DNA of 64,000 nt from Microvirga arvi (GTDB lineage: Bacteria > Pseudomonadota > Alphaproteobacteria > Rhizobiales > Beijerinckiaceae): NCBI RefSeq assembly GCF_016892765.1, contig NZ_JAFEMD010000023.1, positions 26,848-90,847 of the forward strand, read 5' to 3'. Below are positions 40,323 to 48,204 of the stretch, one piece after another (positions within the stretch are counted from its first letter, which is position 1; each line of letters starts with the position of its first letter). Position numbers and translations under genes: made by a program. Below the pieces are notes generated by a model. The model was not told where the DNA came from. It saw only the letters and a program-made list of their open reading frames with translations, and ran no database searches.

Positions 40323-40775
40323 ATGGGCTTGCGGGTGATCCAGTTCCTTGCGGTCGTGCTGACCGCTCTCGCCCTGGTCCCGGCCGGGGCGCACCTGTCC
40401 GAGCTGCCGAACAAGATCGGGCTGGCGCGGGATGCGTACCTGACCGTTCAGGGCGTCTATGCGGGATGGGCGCTGTTCGGCATCGTCGATCAGGCCGCGC
40501 TCATCATGAACGTTGTCCTGGCCATCAAGGTGCGGCGGCAGCGCATGGCCTTCGTCTTCGCCGCGGCCGCCGCCCTAAGCTTCATCATGTTCTTCGCCAT
40601 CTTCTTCACGTGGACGTTCCCGGCGAACCAGGCGACCGCCAACTGGACAACCCTGCCGGACAACTGGGGCGAGCTGCGCCAGAAGTGGGAATACTCCCAT
40701 GCGGTGAATGCGGTCGTGATGCTCGTCGCCCTCTGCTCGGTGACGCTGGCGGTGGTCACCGCGCAACAGGATTGA
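40323..40775 (+). CDS. Four-helix membrane protein, DUF1772-like
   Basis: 150 residues with four membrane segments (about 4-22, 46-67, 77-100, 128-147). NWTTLPDNWGELRQKWEYSHAVNAVV resembles the conserved WxxLRxxWExxH region of DUF1772/anthrone-oxygenase-like proteins. It begins nine bases after the recombinase trio and points the same way, so it may be co-transcribed. Its function is not known; it is convergent with the MFS gene. Confidence 0.65.
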   Translation: MGLRVIQFLAVVLTALALVPAGAHLSELPNKIGLARDAYLTVQGVYAGWALFGIVDQAALIMNVVLAIKVRRQRMAFVFAAAAALSFIMFFAIFFTWTFPANQATANWTTLPDNWGELRQKWEYSHAVNAVVMLVALCSVTLAVVTAQQD

Positions 40776-40790
40776 CGCTTCCAAGGAGCC

Positions 40791-42032
40791 TCATGTCGCC
40801 ATGGTGGGGCGGGACGTCATCCAGAGCAGTCCGACGAGCCCCAGGTTCAGGGCTGCCACCGCGGCCAGAACGGCAAGAGCGGCGTCGGGGCCACGCCACT
40901 CGATCAGGAACGCGCCCAGCGACGGGGACAGGGCCTGGGCCAGCAGGCTCGGCATCGCCAGCCGGCCCATGAGCGAGGCGTAGCCGAAGGGGCCGAACAG
41001 GGCGAGGGGCAGGGTGCCCTTGGCGATGGAGCCGATCCCATTGCCGGCGCCGTAGAGCGCCAACGCCAAGGCCAGGATTGGGAAGCCGGCGGCGAGCAGG
41101 ATCACCCCGGTCGCGACCAAGCTCACGGAGGCGATCATGGTCCAGATCGGATGGTAATGGCGCCCAAAGGCCATCTCAACCACCCGAGCCCCGACTTGGG
41201 ACGGCCCGACCAGCGCACCGAGGGCGACGGCCCCCGCGAGCTCCAAGCCGTGGGTCTGCAGGAAGGTCAGCAGGTGCACGCCAATCATGGAGGCCGTCAC
41301 GGCCCCGAGGGTGAGGACGGTGGCGAGCAACAGGAAGGCCCGCGTCCGCAGGGTCCCCGTCAGGACGGCCGCGGACGCGGCTTCGGAGGGGTTCCCGGCT
41401 GGCTTGCCATCCGGCCTGGCGGCATGGATGCCGGGCAGGAGGAAGGCGTGCAGCGGAAGCGAGATGAAGATCTGGATCGCGGCGTAGACAGCGCAGGCAC
41501 CGCGCCAGCCGAGATGTTCGACGAGGTAGGCGCTTAGGGGCCAGCAGACCGTGCTGGCGAAGCCGCCCCACAGGGTGAGGGTCGTGATCGCTCCACGCGC
41601 CTGCTTGCCGTAGAGACGGCCGAGGGTCGCGAAGGCAGCATCATAGAGCCCAGCCCCCATCCCGACGCCCATGAGCAGCCAGGCCAGCAGATAGACGGGA
41701 AGGTTGTGGGCGAATGCCAAGGTGCCGAGCCCAGCCCCCAACAGGAGCGAGCTAGCGGTGAGAACCGGACGGCCTCCCTTGGCGTCGATGGTGCGTCCGA
41801 CCCACGGCGCGACCAAGCCCGCTGCGAGCAGACCGGCGGACAGCCCACCGACAACCCAGGCCAGCGACCAGCCCGTGTCGGCAGCAATCGGCTTCGCGAG
41901 CACGGCCGGCAGGTAGTAGGATGAGCCCCAGGCGAGGATCTGGGTGACGCCGAGGGCGGAGATGACCACCCTCGGGCTCGGTTTCAGGCTGGCGGGATCC
42001 GCGACCACGGCCTCGGCTGCAGGGTTCGACAC
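40791..42032 (-). CDS. Major facilitator transporter of the ars operon, ArsK-like candidate
   Basis: 413 residues, about 12 membrane helices. The MFS motif A region (GRTIDAKGGRPVLT) follows helix 2. The start ALGVTQILAWGSSYYLPAVLA resembles the MFS group that contains the trivalent arsenic/antimony exporter ArsK. It is the last gene of arsR-DUF1127-flavoprotein-MFS, nine bases after the flavoprotein stop. Export of an arsenical is inferred from context; which one is not known. Confidence 0.75.
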   Translation of the reverse strand: MSNPAAEAVVADPASLKPSPRVVISALGVTQILAWGSSYYLPAVLAKPIAADTGWSLAWVVGGLSAGLLAAGLVAPWVGRTIDAKGGRPVLTASSLLLGAGLGTLAFAHNLPVYLLAWLLMGVGMGAGLYDAAFATLGRLYGKQARGAITTLTLWGGFASTVCWPLSAYLVEHLGWRGACAVYAAIQIFISLPLHAFLLPGIHAARPDGKPAGNPSEAASAAVLTGTLRTRAFLLLATVLTLGAVTASMIGVHLLTFLQTHGLELAGAVALGALVGPSQVGARVVEMAFGRHYHPIWTMIASVSLVATGVILLAAGFPILALALALYGAGNGIGSIAKGTLPLALFGPFGYASLMGRLAMPSLLAQALSPSLGAFLIEWRGPDAALAVLAAVAALNLGLVGLLWMTSRPTMAT

Positions 42033-42041
42033 TGGCTGATC

Positions 42042-43472
42042 TCAGCAGCAGCCAGATCGTTCCGCAACCTTCTCCGGCGCTTTCCCGGGGCCACAGCCAC
42101 AGCCCGACTTGCCCTCGGCCTTGGCGTCGGCATCGGCGGCACAGCAGGCATCGACCTGCGCCGGGGCGGGGCCGCCGCAGCAGCCCGACGAAGCGGGCGC
42201 CCCATCGGCCGGAAGGCTCGTCGAGCACACGCCGGTTTCCGGAAGGACGAGGTGGATGTCGTCCGCCGCCGCGAGGTCGCCGGCGATGGCAGCGACGACC
42301 GAACGCACCTGCTCGTAGCCGGTGAGCATCAGGAAGGTCGGGGCACGGCCGTAGCTCTTGATGCCGACCGTGTAGAAGCCCGGCTCCGGATGGGCGAGCT
42401 CGCGGTGGCCGTGCGGCGGCACCGACCCGCACGAGTGCAGGTTCGGGTCGATCAGCGGCCCGAGCGCCTTCGAGCTCTCCAGCCATGGATCCAAGTCGAG
42501 CCGGAGCTCACGGGTAAGGTTGAGGTCCGGGCGCTGCCCGGTGGACACCACGATCCGGTCGACCGGGCCGAGTTCGCGGATACCGCCCGCGGTCTCGCCT
42601 TCGACCATCACCTGATCGCCGGCCGCCTTCACGCGGGTGGCGGAGAAGCCGGCCACCAGGGTGACCCGGCCGCTGTCAACGAGTGCCTTGAGGGCCGACC
42701 CGAGCTCGCCGCGGGCAGGAAGCTGGTCGGCGCCGCCGCCGCCGTAGACCCGCATCAGGTTCTCGCCGCGGGTCGCCCACACGATGGAGGTCTCAGGGTT
42801 CCGTTCCGCCACCCGGGCGAGGTCGAGGAGGACGTTCGCGGCCGAGTGCCCGGCGCCGACCACCAGTGTAGTCTTTCCCTCGTAGATGGCGCGGTCGCGC
42901 CCGAGCACGTCCGGGATGCCGTAGGCGATGCGGTCCGCGTTCTCGGCCTCGCCCTCGGCGAGGATGCCGCCCGCGCCGAGCGGGTTCGGGGCCGTCCACG
43001 TGCCCGAGGCATCGATCACCGCCCGTGCCAGGTCGCGCCGGATCGCGCCGTTGCCGTTCGAGACGGCGAGGACGAAGGGCTTGGTCTCGTGGCCCTTGCT
43101 GAGGACCTTGTCGGCGCCCTGGCGGGTGATCGCCTTCACCGTGGCGCCCGTCTCGATCACGGCCGCCACCGCGGGTGTCTCGGCGAGCGGCTTGAGGTAG
43201 GCCTCGTACAGGTCCGATCCCGTCGGCATCGCCTTGCCCGCCGGCTCCTGCCAGCCATGAGCCTGGAGCAGCGCGCGCGCCGCCGTGTCGGTGTTGTATT
43301 CCCACGGCGAGAACAGGCGGACGTGGCCCCAGTCGCGGACGTTGGTGGCGACGGCGGCGCCCGCCTCGTAGACCCTCACGGGGAGGCCCCGCTGGATCAG
43401 GTGGGCTGCGGCGGCCAGTCCGACCGGGCCTGCGCCGATGACGGCGATGGGGAGGGTATCAGATGAGGTCAT
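42042..43472 (-). CDS. ArsO-like FAD-dependent monooxygenase with Cys-rich tail
   Basis: 476 residues. The N-terminal FAD site is IAVIGAGPVGLAAAAHL, and the NADPH-binding site is LVVGAGHSAANVLLDLA. The pattern DWGHVRLFSPWEYNTD...GKAMPTG is that of flavoproteins found in ars operons (ArsO type). The last 60 residues add SGCCGG, DACCAAD, GCGCG and SGCC, eight to ten cysteines suited to trivalent arsenic or another soft metal. AAGGAG precedes the start. The reaction is not established. Confidence 0.82.
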   Translation of the reverse strand: MTSSDTLPIAVIGAGPVGLAAAAHLIQRGLPVRVYEAGAAVATNVRDWGHVRLFSPWEYNTDTAARALLQAHGWQEPAGKAMPTGSDLYEAYLKPLAETPAVAAVIETGATVKAITRQGADKVLSKGHETKPFVLAVSNGNGAIRRDLARAVIDASGTWTAPNPLGAGGILAEGEAENADRIAYGIPDVLGRDRAIYEGKTTLVVGAGHSAANVLLDLARVAERNPETSIVWATRGENLMRVYGGGGADQLPARGELGSALKALVDSGRVTLVAGFSATRVKAAGDQVMVEGETAGGIRELGPVDRIVVSTGQRPDLNLTRELRLDLDPWLESSKALGPLIDPNLHSCGSVPPHGHRELAHPEPGFYTVGIKSYGRAPTFLMLTGYEQVRSVVAAIAGDLAAADDIHLVLPETGVCSTSLPADGAPASSGCCGGPAPAQVDACCAADADAKAEGKSGCGCGPGKAPEKVAERSGCC

Positions 43473-43490
43473 GGGAGGACTCCTTATCGG

Positions 43491-43745
43491 TTAGCAGCAG
43501 GAGGCAGGGCGGGGGGAAAAGCCGTCGCGCACGCGCTCGACAAAGACGCGGCCGTGGCAGCACAGGATCTTGAGCATCCGCGAGGGGTCGCGGTGGCGGG
43601 GCTGGGCCAGGACGGCGAGGACGTCCGCTCGCTGGAGGCCGATGTCGCGCAGGAGATGATCGTCCAGTTCACTGAGGGCGACGACGTGCCGACGGTTCCG
43701 GGCCGCGCGGGCGAGATGGAGGACGAAGGGAAGGAAACCGGGCAT
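43491..43745 (-). CDS. DUF1127 protein with vicinal-cysteine extension in the ars operon
   Basis: 84 residues, preceded by AAGGAG. The middle matches DUF1127 (LSELDDHLLRDIGLQRADVLAVL). After it, the protein has a C-terminal extension RMLKILCCHGRVFVERVRDGF and ends in SCC. Vicinal Cys pairs like these bind As(III) in ArsD and ArsR. It lies between arsR and the flavoprotein gene, so an accessory arsenic-binding or regulatory role is plausible but unproven. Confidence 0.72.
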   Translation of the reverse strand: MPGFLPFVLHLARAARNRRHVVALSELDDHLLRDIGLQRADVLAVLAQPRHRDPSRMLKILCCHGRVFVERVRDGFSPRPASCC

Positions 43746-43760
43746 CTGTCACTCCTTTTC

Positions 43761-43784
43761 GTATTTCCGGTACTATGGAAATAC
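43761..43784. promoter_or_regulatory. Candidate ArsR operator
   Basis: Perfect inverted repeat GTATTTCC / GGAAATAC with an eight-base spacer, between arsR and the DUF1127 gene. It sits just ahead of the DUF1127 ribosome-binding site. ATTTCC also overlaps the arsR start. Confidence 0.5.
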
Positions 43785-43798
43785 CAAGCAAAAATAAA

Positions 43799-44116
43799 TC
43801 AGGCGGCGTTCTCCGCCTGGGTTCCGCATCCGGCGTCGGCGCAGCACTCGTCGACCAGGAAGCCGATGAGGCCATTCATCGCCGGGTAGCTGGCCCGGCA
43901 GATCAGGGTCGTGGCCTGCCGCTCCTGCGTCACCAGTCCGGTCAGCAGGAGCCGCTGCAGGTGATGCGACAGCGTCGACGGCGGGATGCCGAGGCGCTCC
44001 TGGATCTGCCTAACTGGCAGGCCTGCTTCCCCTGCACGGACAAGGGTGCGGTAGACCTGGAGCCGGGTGGTGTTCCCGAGCGCTTCGAGCTGCTTGGCTG
44101 CTTGTTCGACGTTCAT
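43799..44116 (-). CDS. arsR: ArsR-family repressor 1
   Basis: 105 residues from ATG 44116. The winged-helix core carries the recognition helix segment IPPSTLSHHLQRLLLTGLV. A C-terminal DECCADAGCG places C91, C92 and C97 for As(III) sensing, the arrangement of C-terminal-site ArsR proteins. It begins the minus-strand operon that ends with the MFS transporter. Derepression by trivalent arsenic is expected from the family. Confidence 0.92.
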   Translation of the reverse strand: MNVEQAAKQLEALGNTTRLQVYRTLVRAGEAGLPVRQIQERLGIPPSTLSHHLQRLLLTGLVTQERQATTLICRASYPAMNGLIGFLVDECCADAGCGTQAENAA

Positions 44117-44233
44117 GGAAATAAGATGCGCCGGTTCCCGCCGTCCGTCAAGCAGTATTTCTAGGATAATCGAATTAACGCGGTTGGCTTCGCGTGATGC
44201 ACCTGCGGGAGACGGCAAGGCTGGTGTTGCCGG

Positions 44234-45469
44234 ATGGCTTATCCTAAAGCCGGAGGGATGTTTGAACGTGGACCTTTCTCCCCCTGCCCGAAGTGCCGCC
44301 GCCCGGACAGCTTCGGTCTCCTTCACGGCGGCGATCACAGTCTGACCATGCGGTGCAAGGCGTGCCGACACACGGAACGCGAGCAGTTGCCCGCTCTCGA
44401 CAAGAAGGTCATCTACCTTGATCAGTTCGCGTTCAGCGAGCTTTTCAAGATCAAGGCCGGCACGCGGCGGGCCGATGCCCACGACGCCTTCTGGCGGGAG
44501 CTCTACGACAAGGTGCAGCGGGTTCTGCTGTTGCAGCAGGTCATCTTCCCGACATCGGATGTGCATTCCAGCGAAACGATTGTGTCGCCGTTCTCCAGCG
44601 ACCTTCGCAACGCGTGCGAGGCGATTGGCGGCACCGCCTCGCTCATCGACACCGACGAGGTGTCCCGCAGGCAGGTCCGGGAATGCTTCGAGGCCTACCG
44701 CCAGAACCGGGCCCCGAGCTTCTCCCTCGATGTGGACGACGTGATGTCCACGCAGCGCAACGCCTGGCTTCCGGACATGCGGGTCTTTGTGAACGCGGAC
44801 TACAGTCGGTTTGCCGAGGGCCTGCGCGACAGTATCAACCGGGATGCGGAGCGGATGGCTGCCCCGATTGAATTCTGGCGGGAGGAGCGCCCGCCCTTTG
44901 AGAAGATCCTGCAGGCGGAGCTCGGAAGCTTCGGATCGGGGCGCTTGGATGTGCTGCGGCACCTGTTGGACCTGAAGGACCAGGTGGAGCAGTCGAATGA
45001 TCCGCTCGCCATCCTTGGCGTTGCGGGCCATCCGGTTTTCCGGGAGTTCATGGAGCTGCTTCGCGTCTTCGAGGCCGACGGCCTCGATCAGGCCGCGGCC
45101 ACGGTGGAGGTCGCGCGGTTCTGGCACTGGCCTGGCAATCGGGAGCAGCCGCGCCATCGCATCACCGCGTACCTGTTCGCCGCCATCGCCCGGAAGATCG
45201 TGGCGGGTCAGCGCAAACCGCCAACCCGGGGCTTCATGAATGATGTGTCGGCAATCGCATCCTACGCCCCCTACGTCGATGCCATGTTCCTCGACAAGGA
45301 ATGCGCGGGCCTTCTCCGGGAGACACCCCTCCGGGAGGACCTGAAGCTGCGGGCCCGCATCTTCTCGCTGAACACGCGGCAGGAATTCCTGGATTATCTT
45401 GACGAGCTCGGGGATGCCGCATCAGACGAAGTGCGCCGCTATTCGAAGCGGCTCTACGGGACGAGCTGA
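44234..45469 (+). CDS. Zinc-ribbon plus PIN-like domain protein
   Basis: 411 residues. An N-terminal zinc ribbon (C18-x2-C21 ... C41-x2-C44) is followed at once by KKVIYLDQFAFSEL, with D63 placed like the first PIN acidic residue. Near the C-terminus FMNDVSAIASYAPYVDAMFLDKECAGLL contains the NDxxA...D...D pattern of PIN-like nucleases. It is divergent from arsR. It could be a nucleic-acid-cutting toxin or defence factor; no antitoxin is evident. The family is not one I can name. Confidence 0.65.
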   Translation: MAYPKAGGMFERGPFSPCPKCRRPDSFGLLHGGDHSLTMRCKACRHTEREQLPALDKKVIYLDQFAFSELFKIKAGTRRADAHDAFWRELYDKVQRVLLLQQVIFPTSDVHSSETIVSPFSSDLRNACEAIGGTASLIDTDEVSRRQVRECFEAYRQNRAPSFSLDVDDVMSTQRNAWLPDMRVFVNADYSRFAEGLRDSINRDAERMAAPIEFWREERPPFEKILQAELGSFGSGRLDVLRHLLDLKDQVEQSNDPLAILGVAGHPVFREFMELLRVFEADGLDQAAATVEVARFWHWPGNREQPRHRITAYLFAAIARKIVAGQRKPPTRGFMNDVSAIASYAPYVDAMFLDKECAGLLRETPLREDLKLRARIFSLNTRQEFLDYLDELGDAASDEVRRYSKRLYGTS

Positions 45470-45764
45470 CCTTTTAGGTGAACCGTGTGCGGTGACCGCA
45501 TGAGTTCCGGTTGAGAGCAGGACCCCGTCGATCTGCGCCTTCAACTCCGCGCACGGCTCCGTGCCGTTTCAAGGCAGAGAGTGCCAAGGCTTGTTTCCAA
45601 GACGTTCGAAATATGCTGGGCGGACTCATTAGGACGCTAAAAGGTTAATCCGTCAGATGTCCATATACTTGGCCAATGACGCTTAAGAAGTATTTGGCAA
45701 TGGCCATATTGACTTACTAATTAAAATAGCAATGCAGTAATTCTCGACTACAAGGAGCAGCATT
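45470..45764. other. AT-rich intergenic segment
   Basis: The last 170 bases are far richer in A+T than the rest of the element. It precedes the Cys-tailed gene and ends with AAGGAG (45752-45757). No promoter consensus is clear. Confidence 0.5.
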
Positions 45765-46082
45765 ATGACAGGGCACAAGCCTCGATTTTTCCTCCATTGC
45801 GAAGATGAGAACGGAGTTTGTGATTGCGCGGGAGGAGGGGCCGGCCTCAAGGAAATAGAGGTCAGAACAAGAACTGAAGATAATGTTCTAGTAATGGATC
45901 TCTCAGAGTATAATGCGACTCCCAGGTTGGGAAACGCCGATAAGATCGCGGCAGTCAGAATACATATTCATGGCAGCGAAGTTAATATCTTCGCGATATA
46001 TGATGATCCAATGATGACCGCCACAATGTCGTGCTGCACCGGGTCAGGATGCACCTGTTATGCTTCAGGATGCTATTGCTAG
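45765..46082 (+). CDS. Small protein with a seven-cysteine tail
   Basis: 105 residues, preceded by AAGGAG. Base composition and codon use are much more A+T-rich than in all neighbours, which suggests a separate origin. The N-terminus holds CDCAGGG. The last 17 residues are SCCTGSGCTCYASGCYC, seven of them Cys. The middle (KEIEVRTRTEDNVLVMDLSEYNATPRLGNADKIAAVRIHIHG) is beta-like. The context between two ars operons suggests metal(loid) binding. A RiPP precursor is an alternative, but no maturation enzyme is nearby. Confidence 0.7.
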   Translation: MTGHKPRFFLHCEDENGVCDCAGGGAGLKEIEVRTRTEDNVLVMDLSEYNATPRLGNADKIAAVRIHIHGSEVNIFAIYDDPMMTATMSCCTGSGCTCYASGCYC

Positions 46083-46254
46083 GGGCGCATGATAACCGCA
46101 CGCTGCTCCTGCCGCATGGCTGACAGCGGCGCTTGAACCCACAGGCTGAGTTGCATGACTTCCATGCCGGGGTCGTGCCTTGGCCTCGACATCATGGTCG
46201 AGACCAAGAGGGTTGGAAGACAGCACGTTCCGCCAGCAGCCTGAGACCACGGAT

Positions 46255-47322
46255 TTATTCCCCGGCGATAACGGTTGGAGTAGACCCTGCCGTTTTCCTG
46301 GCACCGCGCTCGTACCAGTCCTGGCTGCGGTTCACGATCCAGACGACCGACAGCATCACCGGCACCTCGATCAGGACGCCGACCACGGTCGCCAAGGCTG
46401 CCCCGGAGTTGAACCCGAACAGGCTGATCGCCGCGGCCACCGCCAGCTCGAAGAAGTTGCTCGCGCCGATCAGGGCGGAGGGGCCGGCGACGCAGTGCTG
46501 CTCCCCAGCGACCCGGTTGAGCAGGTAGGCCAGCCCCGAGTTGAAGTAGACCTGGATCAGGATCGGCACTGCCAGGAGGGCGATGACGGTCGGCTGCGCC
46601 AGGATCTGCTCGCCCTGGAAGCCGAACAGCAGCACCAGGGTGGTGAGAAGCGCCACGAGGGACACCGGTCCCAGGAGGCCGAGCAGGCGCGTGAGAGAGC
46701 CTTCGCCGCCCGAGGCCAGGAGGTGGCGCCGGACGACCTGCGCCACGATCACCGGGATGACGATGTAGAGCACCACCGACAGCACCAGCGTGCCCCAGGG
46801 CACGGTGATGGCCGACAGCCCCAGCAGCAGGCCCACGATGGGGGCAAAGGCCACGACCATGATCGCGTCGTTCAGGGCCACCTGGCTCAGCGTGAAATGA
46901 GGCTCGCCCTTGGTCAGGTGGCTCCACACGAACACCATGGCGGTGCAGGGCGCGGCGGCCAGGATGATGAGGCCGGCGATGTAGGAGTTGATCTGGTCCG
47001 CGGGCAGGTACGGTTTGAAGAGATAGCCGACGAACAGCCACCCGAGCAGGGCCATCGAGAACGGCTTCACCGCCCAGTTGATGAACAGCGTCACGCCGAT
47101 CCCGCGCCAGTGCCGGCCGACCTGGCCGAGCGCGGCGAAGTCGATCTTGAGCAGCATCGGGATGACCATGAGCCAGATCAGCACCGCGACGGGCAGGTTG
47201 ACCTTCGCGACCTCCATCGCGCCGATGGCGTGAAAGACACCCGGCATCACGTGGCCGAGGGCGATGCCGGCCGCGATGCACAGGGCGACCCACAGGGTAA
47301 GGTAGCGTTCAAAGACGGACAT
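46255..47322 (-). CDS. acr3: Arsenite efflux permease of the ACR3 family
   Basis: 355 residues from ATG 47322, ten membrane helices. The conserved catalytic Cys of helix 4 is in AAAPCTAMVFVWS. INWAVKPFSMALLGWLF and GASNFFELAVAAAISLFG are ACR3 signatures. ACR3 carriers export arsenite using the proton gradient. It starts 12 bases after the arsC stop and completes arsR-arsC-acr3. Confidence 0.96.
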   Translation of the reverse strand: MSVFERYLTLWVALCIAAGIALGHVMPGVFHAIGAMEVAKVNLPVAVLIWLMVIPMLLKIDFAALGQVGRHWRGIGVTLFINWAVKPFSMALLGWLFVGYLFKPYLPADQINSYIAGLIILAAAPCTAMVFVWSHLTKGEPHFTLSQVALNDAIMVVAFAPIVGLLLGLSAITVPWGTLVLSVVLYIVIPVIVAQVVRRHLLASGGEGSLTRLLGLLGPVSLVALLTTLVLLFGFQGEQILAQPTVIALLAVPILIQVYFNSGLAYLLNRVAGEQHCVAGPSALIGASNFFELAVAAAISLFGFNSGAALATVVGVLIEVPVMLSVVWIVNRSQDWYERGARKTAGSTPTVIAGE

Positions 47323-47333
47323 GCGGAGTTCCT

Positions 47334-47759
47334 TCAGGCGGTGGCGACCTGGCGGCCGTGCTCGTCGATCACGCGCTCGCCGTCTTCCTTGACGAACTCG
47401 CCCCGCTGCGGCGGCAGGAGGTCGAGGACGGCCTCGGATGGGCGGCACAGGCGCACGCCCTCGGGCGTCACCACGATGGGTCGGTTGATCAGGATCGGAT
47501 GCGCCATCATGGCGTCGAGAAGCTGGTCGTCGCTGAGGGACGGATCGTCGAGGCCGAGTTCCTTGTAGGGCGTGCCCTTCTCGCGGATGACCTCGCGGAC
47601 CGGGACGCCCATGCGAGCAATGAGCTGGCGCAGCAGGAGCCGCGTCGGCGGGGTCTTCAGGTACTCGATGACATGCGGCTCGATCCCGGCGTTGCGGATC
47701 AAGGCCAGCGTGTTGCGCGACGTGCCGCAGTCCGGGTTGTGGTAGATGATGACATCCAT
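47334..47759 (-). CDS. arsC: Arsenate reductase, glutaredoxin-coupled
   Basis: 141 residues. The catalytic loop is HNPDCGTSRNTL; the single reactive Cys (position 11) and downstream Arg residues (PTRLLLRQL; ILINRPIV) match the E. coli plasmid R773 type that uses glutathione and glutaredoxin. It reduces arsenate to arsenite for export by the adjacent ACR3. Confidence 0.95.
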   Translation of the reverse strand: MDVIIYHNPDCGTSRNTLALIRNAGIEPHVIEYLKTPPTRLLLRQLIARMGVPVREVIREKGTPYKELGLDDPSLSDDQLLDAMMAHPILINRPIVVTPEGVRLCRPSEAVLDLLPPQRGEFVKEDGERVIDEHGRQVATA

Positions 47760-47814
47760 GGAAGAGACCTCAGGCCGAGTGGGAATAGGCGGGGAGCACC
47801 ATGATGCGGAGCCG

Positions 47815-48171
47815 TCAGCCATCGGCGGTCTCCTTCGGAGGGCAGCAGGGTGTCAGAGTGTCGAGAAGGGGCGCGCAGACCTCGGGATGGCCACCGCAGC
47901 AGTCCTGGAGGAGGAAGGTCGCAACCTCGCGGAAGCGGGCGAGGTCGGCGCGGTAGATGATCGAGCGGCTGCGGCGCTCGGACCGGACCAGCCCCGCGCG
48001 CGAGAGGATGCCGAGATGGCTCGACATAGTGTTGTGGGGGACGGCCAGCTCCCGCGCGACGTCGCCTGCGGGCAGTCCGTCCGGCTCGTGCTTCACCAGA
48101 AGGCGGAACACGTCGAGACGGGTCGACTGGGCAAGCGCCGCGAGGGCCAGGATGACGTCCTCTGATTCCAT
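47815..48171 (-). CDS. arsR: ArsR-family repressor 2
   Basis: 118 residues from ATG 48171 (MESEDVILAL); an in-frame ATG at 48183 would add four residues. The recognition region is VPHNTMSSHLGILSRAGLV. Cysteines C91, C92 (LLQDCCGG) and C99, with a CC near the C-terminus, suit As(III) sensing. No ribosome-binding site precedes either start, and a 9+9 palindrome overlaps them, which suggests a short or leaderless mRNA. It heads arsR-arsC-acr3. Confidence 0.92.
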   Translation of the reverse strand: MESEDVILALAALAQSTRLDVFRLLVKHEPDGLPAGDVARELAVPHNTMSSHLGILSRAGLVRSERRSRSIIYRADLARFREVATFLLQDCCGGHPEVCAPLLDTLTPCCPPKETADG

Positions 48172-48187
48172 ATGTCGAGACATATGG
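48168..48187. promoter_or_regulatory. Candidate ArsR operator overlapping the arsR start
   Basis: Perfect inverted repeat CCATATGTC / GACATATGG around GA. It covers both possible start codons of the second arsR. Autorepression is the expected use. Confidence 0.6.
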
Positions 48188-48204
48188 ACATATAACGCTC
48201 CGTG

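Noticed and set aside
44117..45157. Upstream extension of the first arsR frame
   Set aside because: It is the complement of the zinc-ribbon/PIN-like gene. The ArsR fold starts at ATG 44116.
45765..46082. RiPP (thiopeptide or lanthipeptide) precursor
   Set aside because: The Cys/Ser/Thr-rich tail is suggestive, but no cyclodehydratase, lanthionine synthetase or radical-SAM gene is within the element. Kept only as an alternative.
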